The notes beneath the pieces are model-generated. The model was not told where the DNA came from. It was given only the letters and a program-made list of their open reading frames with translations, and did not search any database. Positions 25,706 through 34,400 of a stretch of DNA of 64,000 bases are shown here, in pieces. Numbering within the stretch: position 1 is the first letter of the stretch; each line of letters begins with the position of its first letter. The position numbers and the translations under genes are program-made. Location: the NCBI RefSeq assembly GCF_000756375.1, contig NZ_JNFD01000001.1, positions 186,001 through 250,000 on the forward strand. The letters are read 5' to 3'. Source of the DNA: Sphingopyxis sp. LC81 (GTDB taxonomy: Bacteria > Pseudomonadota > Alphaproteobacteria > Sphingomonadales > Sphingomonadaceae).

Positions 25706-26917
25706 TCAGGCCGCCATGTCGGCCATCGCCGCATCGGCTTCGACACAGAAGAGCGCACGGGCTTTCCCGCCCGCCTTGGCGCGGTAGAGCGCCGCATCGG
25801 CGCATGCCAGAAGCCGCTCCAGCTCGACCCCCAGTTTGGGCGCCGTGGCAATCCCCACGCTGACCGATATCGACATCGAAACATCGTCGACCAGATAGGG
25901 CTTGCTGATCTCGCGGATGATCCGGCGTGCGAGCAGTTCGGCTTCGCTGTCGTCGCTCAGGCCGACCTGCAGCACGATGAATTCATCGCCGCCGAGGCGC
26001 GACACGACGTCTTCGCTGCGCACCATCCCTTCCAGGCGGCGCGCGACCTGTTCGAGCAGCACATCACCGGCGGGATGGCCGTAGCGATCGTTGATCGCCT
26101 TGAAACCGTCGAGGTCGAGGAAATGGAGCGCGACCTGGTTTTTCGCGCGCAGCGCCGTCGCGGTGTGAAACTGGAACTGCTCGCGCAGCAACAGGCGGTT
26201 CGAAAGGCCGGTGAGGGCGTCGGTTCGGGCCAGCTTCGCCATGTCGTGCCGCGCGGTGTGATGCTCGACCGCCGATCGATAGAGATGGACCACGGTCTGG
26301 AGACTGAGCCCGGTGATCATCGCGACGATGAATGCCTCGATCAGGAACAGCTCGCCGTGCAGCGGAATGGGATGCGCGTCGAAAGCGTGAAGCGCGAGGG
26401 CCACGATCGTGGGAAGCGTCGCGATCAAAAGGCTGGTGACGCAGATTTTCGGTCGAACCGAGGTCCGCGAAACGATGCCCGCGCCAAAGCTGAAGACCAG
26501 GCTGACCGTGATGAGGTGCAGCAGCGGATAATGCGACGATATCGCGATGACGTTGAGCAGCGCGAGAAGGATCGCCGACGCATAATTGCCGATAGCATAG
26601 CGGCGTTCCCAGCGCTTTAGGGTAACGAAATCGCCGACGGGCCCCGCGCGGAACCATGCACGGATGGTGGCCAGGCGAACAAAGGTGGTGATCGCGCCCA
26701 GCCCGGCAAGGGCGAGGAGCAAGGGGTTGTCGAGTTCCCGGCCGACCAGGAGGCATATTCCGACAAAAACGATTCCGAGACCGAATATCGGAACCCACAT
26801 GCTGAACAGCATGGCGACGAAATCGCGATACACGGGGAGTGGAAGAGCCGCCGGGCTTGGGAAAATGTGCAAGCGCGAAGGGGGCTCGATCGGTGCGGGG
26901 GAATCCGATCGTCTCAT
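25706..26917 (-). CDS. membrane-bound diguanylate cyclase (GGDEF)
   Basis: A 403-residue protein with five to six N-terminal membrane segments up to about residue 205, then a GGDEF domain. The active site is intact (RLGGDEFIVLQ), so synthesis of cyclic di-GMP from GTP is expected. An inhibitory I-site RSED lies five residues before GGDEF, allowing product feedback. The membrane part has no recognised sensor name. The gene converges on apt with 4 bp between stops. It likely affects biofilm or motility choice, possibly together with the secreted peroxidase cassette, but no direct link is seen. Confidence 0.92.
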   Translation of the reverse strand: MRRSDSPAPIEPPSRLHIFPSPAALPLPVYRDFVAMLFSMWVPIFGLGIVFVGICLLVGRELDNPLLLALAGLGAITTFVRLATIRAWFRAGPVGDFVTLKRWERRYAIGNYASAILLALLNVIAISSHYPLLHLITVSLVFSFGAGIVSRTSVRPKICVTSLLIATLPTIVALALHAFDAHPIPLHGELFLIEAFIVAMITGLSLQTVVHLYRSAVEHHTARHDMAKLARTDALTGLSNRLLLREQFQFHTATALRAKNQVALHFLDLDGFKAINDRYGHPAGDVLLEQVARRLEGMVRSEDVVSRLGGDEFIVLQVGLSDDSEAELLARRIIREISKPYLVDDVSMSISVSVGIATAPKLGVELERLLACADAALYRAKAGGKARALFCVEADAAMADMAA

Positions 26918-26974
26918 AAGGTGAATCGTGCGCTCATAAGGTTAAGGTTCGGTAACGGCCGCCTGGATTCGAGG

Positions 26975-27006
26975 CAAAGAAAAAGCCCGCGCCCGAGAGC
27001 GCGGGC
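26975..27006 (-). terminator. intrinsic terminator of the eipA gene
   Basis: GCCCGCGC (26985-26992) and GCGCGGGC (26999-27006) form a perfect 8-bp stem with a 6-base loop. Read on the minus strand it is followed by TTTTTCTTT. It lies directly downstream of the eipA stop at 27034. Confidence 0.85.
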
Positions 27007-27033
27007 CTATCGCCCCCGTGGCAATGCCGAGGT

Positions 27034-27807
27034 TTAGAAGGGCACCCAGTTCTGTTTCTTGCGGAACTTCATATAGCCGGCGTTCACGCCAAGCCGCGCG
27101 CCGACTCCGACACGGATCGGGATCAGGACGACGTCGCCGCGGCGCATATAACTCGCGTTGAAGCCGCCGACCAGATAGGCGGCGCCTTCGCCCGCGGGGA
27201 AGCGCTTGTAGAGGTCCTCGCTGTCGAACAAATTATAGACGAGGACAAAGGTATTGCCGGCATTGGCGCCCGCGTCGAACCCGATCGACGGGCCGGTCCA
27301 GTAAGCGGGCAGTTCGCCCTCGATCTTGTGATGCAGCGTCCCCGAACCGTAGCGCACGCCGAGCACCAGCGCGCCGCCGGCTTCGCGCCCGACGATATAG
27401 GCGTTGGGTTCGCCCTGCTTCTTCAATATGTCCTCGATCAGCCCAGCAAGCCCTTGCGCGCCTTTGCCGAACACCCCTTCGGCAGCGCCGATCAGATCGT
27501 CCTTCTTATAGGTTGACCCGGGCGCCGCTGCGATCGTGGTCGCCGAGACGTCGGCGCTGGCCGCGGTGCCGTCCACGGGCGGTGTCTCGCTGGTCTGCTG
27601 GTCGCCCGTGGCAAGATCGCTGTCGTACGACGTGCCGGCCGTCGAATCGCTCGATACCGGCGGCGGTGCAGGATTGTTGAGATCGGAATCGATCGCCGTG
27701 CTGTTGGGATCGACTTCGCGCATCTGCGCGGCTGCCGGAAGCGGCGTCAGCGCGAGGCCGAGCGATGCCATTGCTGCCAAGGCAAGGCTGGTAAACGTTT
27801 TGCGCAT
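27034..27807 (-). CDS. eipA: EipA family (DUF1134) periplasmic envelope protein
   Basis: A 257-residue exported protein: signal peptide MRKTFTSLALAAMASLGLAL to PAAAQ, then a low-complexity Ser/Asp/Pro linker to about residue 95. The DUF1134 domain follows, with YIVGREAGGALVLGVRYGSG and FDAGANAGNTFVLVYNLF. EipA in Brucella is a periplasmic protein needed for envelope integrity; this assignment is by family resemblance. The ATG at 27807 begins the signal peptide; upstream in-frame sequence is not plausible protein. tRNA-Ser lies about 240 bp away, divergently. Confidence 0.85.
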   Translation of the reverse strand: MRKTFTSLALAAMASLGLALTPLPAAAQMREVDPNSTAIDSDLNNPAPPPVSSDSTAGTSYDSDLATGDQQTSETPPVDGTAASADVSATTIAAAPGSTYKKDDLIGAAEGVFGKGAQGLAGLIEDILKKQGEPNAYIVGREAGGALVLGVRYGSGTLHHKIEGELPAYWTGPSIGFDAGANAGNTFVLVYNLFDSEDLYKRFPAGEGAAYLVGGFNASYMRRGDVVLIPIRVGVGARLGVNAGYMKFRKKQNWVPF

Positions 27808-28050
27808 ATTGGACCCCCAAAGATCGAGCGGCGCACACGCGCCATATTCTGCGTTAATCATGACTCGCTTTCGCGTTCGAGCAATGAACCGGCGATGACT
27901 TGAGTCGAATTTACGCCAGGCCGAATCATCCGGGCGACGAAATGCCTGCTTCGACACCAAAATTGCACAATCTTTGCCGTTGCGGGGTGCGAAGTGCATG
28001 GCTATAGCGACCCGCCTAGGCCAGACTGTCGTTAGCGCGACAGGCCATGC

Positions 28051-28140
28051 GGAGACGTGGGTGAGTGGCTGAAACCAACGGTTTGCTAAACCGTCGTACT
28101 GGTAAATCCGGTACCGAGGGTTCGAATCCCTCCGTCTCCG
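28051..28140 (+). tRNA. tRNA-Ser(GCU)
   Basis: Acceptor arms GGAGACG (28051-28057) and CGTCTCC (28133-28139) pair exactly, with G as discriminator and an encoded CCA at 28141-28143. The anticodon loop TTGCTAA places anticodon GCT at 28085-28087, in a fully paired stem ACGGT/ACCGT. A long variable arm (type II tRNA) and the TTCGAAT T-loop confirm a serine tRNA. The 290 bp that follow, up to 28432, hold no gene that I can see. Confidence 0.96.
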
Positions 28141-28432
28141 CCACTATTTCCCTAGTTCAATCCGACCGGATGAGGGCCTCCGTGCCAACTTTGTCACGGT
28201 TAGTTCCGGTAATCGGACAATTCCGGTTCGAGGAAGGTCGGGGCAATTGCAGTTTGATCGGCAGGGTTCCTGCCAACTGCACCGAGGATGCGAATCCCGG
28301 CCTTCTTGATTTCGTGAATAATGAGTTCATACTCAGCCCGCCCGGCAGACAGTTTCCCTTAACGCGCGGGGTGGTTTTAAGGGTTCGTGCCTGGCGATGA
28401 CCGTGGGGGGCTCCGCTGCCAATTGGTGCGAC

Positions 28433-29110
28433 ATGCGCGTCCTGATCATAGAGGACAACGATCGACTGGCGGGGCTCGTTTCGCATGGCCTGGCTCAGCA
28501 TGGATTCAGCGGGGACGGCGTCGGGAATATCGACGAAGCCGAGGTCGCTCTCGCCAGCGTGACATATGATGCGGTGATTCTGGACCTGGGGCTACCCGAT
28601 GGTGACGGGCTCGAATGGCTGCGCCGCGACCGGCCGGGTCATCCCCTGCCGCCCGTCCTGATCCTGACCGCGCGTGACGGGATGGGGGATCGGATCGCCG
28701 GGCTTGATGGCGGGGCGGACGACTATCTCGTCAAACCTGTCGAAATCGAGGAGCTCGCCGCCCGCCTTCGCGCGCTCCTGCGCCGGCCGGGAACGCGCAG
28801 CCTGCCGATCATCAGGGCCGGGAAGCTGGCGTTCGACGTGGCGGCGCGGACGGCGCGGAGCGGCGACAACGCCATCGAACTGACCCGCCGCGAAGCCGAT
28901 TTGCTGGAACTGCTGATCCGCCGGGCTGGAGCCGTCGTGCGCCGGTCGACCATCGAGGAAGCGCTGTACCGGTTCGACGAACCCGTGACGCCCAATGCGG
29001 TCGAGGCCATTGTGTCCCGGCTTCGCCATAAGCTGAGCGATGCCGATCATCCCGACCGGCTCGTGACCGTCCGCGGAATGGGCTATCTCCTCCGGGACTA
29101 TGGGGATTAA
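28433..29110 (+). CDS. OmpR-family response regulator
   Basis: A 225-residue two-component regulator. The receiver domain starts MRVLIIEDNDRLAGL; the phosphoacceptor Asp is in AVILDLGLPDGDG near residue 51, and the conserved Lys is in DYLVKPVE. The C-terminal winged helix reads ELTRREADLLELLIRRAG and IVSRLRHKLSD. The ATG at 28433 gives the normal start; a GTG 12 codons upstream adds unrelated residues. It overlaps the histidine kinase gene by 11 bp, so the two are a pair. The signal is unknown. Confidence 0.92.
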   Translation: MRVLIIEDNDRLAGLVSHGLAQHGFSGDGVGNIDEAEVALASVTYDAVILDLGLPDGDGLEWLRRDRPGHPLPPVLILTARDGMGDRIAGLDGGADDYLVKPVEIEELAARLRALLRRPGTRSLPIIRAGKLAFDVAARTARSGDNAIELTRREADLLELLIRRAGAVVRRSTIEEALYRFDEPVTPNAVEAIVSRLRHKLSDADHPDRLVTVRGMGYLLRDYGD

Positions 29111-30155
29111 AGCGCCGCATTCCGTATCCCGTCGCCTGACGCGCGGCCTTGCATGGACGGGCGTGTTCGGCGGCCTTGCGTTGATCATTTTCGTCAGTTT
29201 CGATGTCGAGGTGATGCTCGAGCAAAAGTCGTCGGCAGATGGCTGGCGGGGCGAATGGCTCGAAATCGCGGAACATGTCGTCCTGCCGCTCCTCCTGCTT
29301 ATGGTGCCGATGTTTTTCGCGGTCCGATGGGTTATTCGGACATCGCTCGCCCCGCTGAGCACGGCGGCTGCCCACATGGATTCGGTGGTGGGCACCGACC
29401 GCGGCTTCCGTGTCAATCTTGAGGAATTTCCCCTCGAAACACAGCCCTTCGCGCGCGCACTGAACGATCTGCTGGCGCGCCTCGACGACGTCGCGGAGCA
29501 GCGCGAGGCCTTTGCCGCCAATGTCGCCCATGAACTGCGGACGCCGCTGGCGATCCTGATGATCGAACTGGACCGACTGGGTTCGCCCGACGCTCTCCGG
29601 CTCAAGAAGGACGTTGCCGCGATGAAGCGGCTCGTCGGTCAGATCATGATGATGGCGCAGGTGGAGGCCCATGTGGCGCGCCCTGTCTCTCACGACATCG
29701 TTTCCCTGCCGGACGTCGCAATGGATGTGACCAACCGCTTTGCGCCGCTGGCGGCCGAGCAGGGCAGGCATGTCGCGCTGGCGGTCGAGGGCGAACCCAT
29801 GGTTTCGGGAATCAGGGAAACGCTCGCCGCGGCGGTGTCGAACCTCGTGGAAAATGCGCTGCGGGTGACGCCCGAGGGCGGAACGGTCGTGATCGCGGTC
29901 GGGCCGGATGCCCGCATTTGTGTCAGGGACGAGGGGGCTGGCTTGTCGGTTGCGGACCTTGCGGCGCTCAGCCAGCGGTTCGCTCGCGCCGATCATGCAA
30001 ACGCCGGCGGGGCGGGCCTGGGCCTCGCGATCGTGGCGCGAATTGCCGAAATCCACCATGCCAGGCTGATTACAAATCCTGACCGAAAAGAAATTGGCTT
30101 GTTATTTCAAGGCGCCTACCAAATTGCTGACCAATCCGATCGTCAGCTAAGTTAA
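29100..30155 (+). CDS. sensor histidine kinase
   Basis: A 351-residue inner-membrane kinase. Two transmembrane helices (about residues 15-35 and 60-80) bracket a very short periplasmic loop, then a HAMP-like linker (WVIRTSLAPLSTAAAHMDSV). The H-box AHELRTPLAIL carries the phosphorylated His at residue 144. The N-box is NLVENALRVTPEGG, with G-boxes DEGAGLS and GGAGLGLAIV. The small loop suggests membrane or internal sensing. It pairs with the overlapping OmpR-type gene. Confidence 0.92.
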   Translation: MGIKAPHSVSRRLTRGLAWTGVFGGLALIIFVSFDVEVMLEQKSSADGWRGEWLEIAEHVVLPLLLLMVPMFFAVRWVIRTSLAPLSTAAAHMDSVVGTDRGFRVNLEEFPLETQPFARALNDLLARLDDVAEQREAFAANVAHELRTPLAILMIELDRLGSPDALRLKKDVAAMKRLVGQIMMMAQVEAHVARPVSHDIVSLPDVAMDVTNRFAPLAAEQGRHVALAVEGEPMVSGIRETLAAAVSNLVENALRVTPEGGTVVIAVGPDARICVRDEGAGLSVADLAALSQRFARADHANAGGAGLGLAIVARIAEIHHARLITNPDRKEIGLLFQGAYQIADQSDRQLS

Positions 30156-30316
30156 CCGTCAGGTTGGCGTCAGCTTAGGCGCATAGTCTTAACGGGACCG
30201 ATTCGTTTCATAACAAAAAGAGTGCCTTCTCGCACGGGTCGCGGCGGCGGGAAGGGGTCGAGCGGGCGTATGTTTGTCGGCGCGTGCCTAGGCAAGTACC
30301 CGTGGGGGACAAATCC

Positions 30317-31072
30317 GTGGCGAATGAAGCAGGTGAGATTTTGGTCGCGGATAGCCATCCGCTTTGCCGCGAAGGACTGACTACACTTTTCGCGCGAAAT
30401 CTCGGCCTATCCAATCTGACCGAAGCTTGGGACTTTCCCTCCGTCATCGCCCGAATGGCGTCGCGGCGATCGATCGATCTTGTGACGATCGATCTCGGCT
30501 TGCCGGGAATGCACAAGCGCGAAGGCTTGCGCGACCTGCGCGTCAAATATCCTGAGGTGCGTGTGGTCGTCGTGGCCGCGTCGCGGGACCGCGAGATGGT
30601 GCTCGACGCGCTGGGCGCGGGCGTCCACGGCTATATTCCAAAGGATTTTCCGGTCCACGAGATGGCAGACGCATTAAGAAAGGTGCTGGCGGGACAGATA
30701 TATGTGCCGCCGTTCCTTTCCGATCTGAATGCCCGGAAGGCGAGCATCGTCGACGAAGATGGCGGTGCGTACGAGACGGCGCTGACCGGGCGTCAATTCG
30801 AGGTTCTTAACCTCCTCGCCGCCGGACGCTCGAACAAGGAAATTGCGCGGCTGCTGAGCATCGCCGAGGGAACCGTGAAGGTTCATATCGCTGCGGCGTT
30901 TCGCATGCTGGGTGTCCACAACCGGGTCAGCGCGGTCGCCGTGATGCAGGCGCGGGCGTTCAACGACAGCGCGGACGAGACATATCTGCCCGGCCTTCTC
31001 GAAGAGAAGCGCGGAAGGCCGATGTTGCAGCGCAATTTCAGCGGGGTTTCCCAAATCTCGTACAGGCGCTGA
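30317..31072 (+). CDS. LuxR-type (NarL/FixJ) response regulator
   Basis: A 251-residue regulator. The receiver domain has DLVTIDLGLPGM with the phosphoacceptor Asp near residue 59 and the late Lys in GYIPKDFPVHEM. The C-terminal LuxR helix-turn-helix reads ALTGRQFEVLNLLAAGRSNKEIARLLSIAEGTVKVHI, which has a clear family match (cited here in parts: LTGRQFEVLNLLAAGRSN, EGTVKVHIAAAF). The start is GTG, best at 30317 after a GGGGGAC ribosome site; GTG at 30302 and 30284 are alternatives. No kinase is adjacent. It directly precedes the RTX peroxidase cassette and may control it. Confidence 0.85.
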   Translation: MANEAGEILVADSHPLCREGLTTLFARNLGLSNLTEAWDFPSVIARMASRRSIDLVTIDLGLPGMHKREGLRDLRVKYPEVRVVVVAASRDREMVLDALGAGVHGYIPKDFPVHEMADALRKVLAGQIYVPPFLSDLNARKASIVDEDGGAYETALTGRQFEVLNLLAAGRSNKEIARLLSIAEGTVKVHIAAAFRMLGVHNRVSAVAVMQARAFNDSADETYLPGLLEEKRGRPMLQRNFSGVSQISYRR

Positions 31073-31404
31073 GCGGAATTTCTTCGCCATTCGCCGACCA
31101 TTTTCGCGGTCGCCCCAAACCAGCTTCGCTTCCGTCTTTGCCTTGCCCGCCTGCCAAGGGGGCCTTGGACTGCGCCTTGTCTGATCGTCACCTATATAAA
31201 AAGTACTATATAGATTGTGACATCGTAATAGAGTGCGTGAATATAGAACGGCGGGAATGTAATAGGTCACCAGTCCAACTCGACGACGGCGCTCGTTAAG
31301 ACTTAGCCTGCAATCACAAAATCCGCAGATCGACCGCGTACCGTGAGTCGAAGGTAGAGCCGACTGGTGTGCGGCGCGCGCGGGTTTACTGCAGGGAGGT
31401 AAGC
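31073..31404 (+). promoter_or_regulatory. 332-bp intergenic region upstream of the peroxidase, with AT-rich inverted repeat
   Basis: No gene is visible. The middle of this region is far more AT-rich than the rest of the window. CTATATA (31192-31198) and TATATAG (31207-31213) form an exact inverted repeat with an 8-bp spacer and resemble a regulator site or an AT-rich promoter. A GGGAGGT ribosome site (31394-31400) precedes the peroxidase ATG at 31405. The promoter itself could not be placed with confidence. Confidence 0.5.
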
Positions 31405-34400
31405 ATGGTTACGTATATCCGCAGCGATCTCGACTTCATTTTGGCCCAGATCAAGATTGCCGAAGCCCATGCCGCCGGTCAGCCGCTTTACGGCCCGGGC
31501 GGACTTATCCCCGCGTATAATCTTTCCTTCGGATTGCGTACGGTCGACGGCAGCAACAACCACCTGCTTCCCGGCCAGGAAAAATGGGGTGCGGCGGACG
31601 TCCAGTTCCCGTCGTTGCTCGATCCGGTTTACCGGCCAGCTGACGGTACACCGTTCGACCCCGACGGACCTGGACCGGCCCCGGCGATACCGACGCAGGC
31701 AAATTATAATCCGTCGAACGACCCTGACTCGCTGGTCTTCGACCGCAGCCTGCGAACGATCTCCAACCTGCTGGTCGATCAGACGCTGGGTAATCCTGCC
31801 GCGATCCTAGAGGGGCTGGACCGCGCGGGTAGTGCTGATCCGCTGGCTGATCTGGCGGCGATTACGGCGATCTATCAGACCTTCAAACCGTCCTCCGACG
31901 CGGAATATCAGGCACGCGTGGTCAAAGAGAACGCACGGGTCGCAGCCAATGAGCTGGACGATGGCGACCCCCTTACGCCGCCGAGTGCCGAGGAACAGGC
32001 CGCGCTGGATGCGCTGGCCGCCGCGACCGCCGCGCATGACGTGACCGTCGCCGATCTGGAGGCCGCGCGCGTCGTTCGCGACGCTGCGCTTGTGCCCTTT
32101 GGCCTCACCATGGACGGCGACAATGTCCATCTTCCCAATGTTTCGCCCGACGTGGGCCTGTCGGCCTCGTTCAACTCGTGGTTCACCCTGTTCGGCCAAT
32201 TCTTCGATCATGGTCTCGATCTGGTCAATAAGGGTGGCAGTGGTACCGTCTTCATTCCGCTCCAGCCCGATGATCCGCTCTATGTCCCGGGCAGCCACAC
32301 CAACTTCATGGTGCTGACCCGCGCCACGGTTTCGGCGGGCACCGACGGGATCATGGGAACCGCCGATGATGTGCGGCCGGTCAACACGACGACGTCTTAC
32401 GTCGATCAGAACCAGACCTATGCTTCGCATGCGTCGCATCAGGTGTTCCTGCGCCAATATGAGGTGAATGGGGCGGGCCATCCGGTCGCGACCGGCAAGC
32501 TGATCGAGGGCGCCGGCGGCTCCCCCGGCGGCATGGCGACCTGGGCCGAGGTCAAGGAACAGGCGCTGATGCTCGGCATCCTGCTCACCGATCAGGACGT
32601 GGGCAAGGTGCCCTTGTTGCGGACCGACGCTTACGGCAATTTCATCCCTAACGCTGCGGGCTACGCGCAGGTCATCACGGGTATCGGCGGCGACGGAATT
32701 CCGAACACGGCCGACGACGTCGTGATTTCGGGTACGCCGCTGGCGCCGGTGGGTCTTGCCACCGCGATTCGCACCAACAGCGCCTTCCTCGCCGACATCG
32801 CCCACACCGCGGTGCCGAACGGCATCGAAGACGGCGACATCACGATCGGCCTGCAGAACCCGGGCAACAACCCACTGGTGTATGACGATGAATTGCTCGA
32901 CGCGCATTTCATGGCGGGCGATGGCCGGGTGAACGAGAATATCGGCCTGACCGCGGTCCACCATGTCTTCCATGCCGAGCATAACCGCCTGGTCGAGCAC
33001 ACCAAGGAGGTCGTCCTGGCCACTGGGGATCTCGCATTCCTCAACGAATGGCTGGCCGATGACGTCGCGGCGCTGCCGACCACGCCGGCACAGATCGACG
33101 CGCTGGTATGGGACGGCGAACGCTTGTTCCAGGCCGCGAAATTCGGCACCGAGATGCAGTATCAGCACCTCGTGTTCGAGGAATTCGCGCGCAAGGTCCA
33201 GCCACAGGTCGACTTCTTCATCGTGCCCGACGGGTTCGACACCACGATCAATCCGGACATCGTCGCCGAATTCGCGCATGTCGTGTATCGCTTCGGCCAC
33301 TCGATGCTGACCGAAGATATCTCGCGGTTCGGCCCGACCTTCACGCCCGACGACATCAGCCTGATCGACGGCTTCCTCAACCCCATAGCGTTCAACGGGG
33401 TTAACGGCGCCATCGCGGACGGCCTGGCGGCGGGCGACATCATCCGCGGCATGACGCGTCAGGTCGGCAACGAGATCGACGAATTCGTTACCAGCGCGCT
33501 GCGCAACAATCTGCTCGGCCTGCCGCTCGATCTCGCGACGATCAACCTTGCCCGTGGCCGCGACACCGGCGTTCCCTCGCTGAACGCCGCGCGCCGCGAA
33601 TTCTATGAGGTGACGAACAACGACGCGCGGCTGAAACCCTACGAGAGCTGGGTCGATTTCGCCGGCAATCTCAAGAATGAGGCGTCGATCATCAACTTCG
33701 TCGCGGCTTATGGCACGCATTCGCTGATCACCGGCGAAACAACGGTAGAGGGCAAGCGCGCCGCGGCGATGGCGATCATCTTCGGCACTGATCAGGTGGT
33801 GCTGGGCGATCCCGACGATCCGTTGGACGATCGCGTCATCCTGGCGGCCGATGCGCCCGATGCGCTCGACTTCCTCAATGGCGAAGGGGCGTGGACCAGC
33901 CTGCCAAACGGGGTCACGACCACCGGGCTCGATAATGTCGACCTGTGGATCGGCGGCCTTGCCGAAAAGATCCTGCCCTTTGGCGGTATGCTCGGCTCGA
34001 CCTTCAACTTCGTCTTTGAAGTGCAGATGGAACAGCTGCAGAATGCCGACCGCTTCTATTATCTGCAACGCCTCGATGGCATGCACCTGTTTGGCGAGTT
34101 GGAAGGCAATTCGTTCGCCAGCATGATCATGCGGCATACCAACGCCACGCATCTGCCTTCGGACGTCTTCTCCACCCCAGGTCTGATCCTCGAGGTCGAT
34201 ATCACCAAACAGTTCAACGATCTGAACGGCGACGGTGTGCTCGAAAGCACAGATCCGGCGGGTGGTGGCATCCTGACGCCCCTGGTGGTGCGCAACAATC
34301 CCAGCACCGTGGGTCCCGACAACAACTATCTTCGCTATACCGGCGATGAGCACGTCGTTCTCGGCGGCACCGAAGGCGCAGACATCCTCATTGCAAGCGA

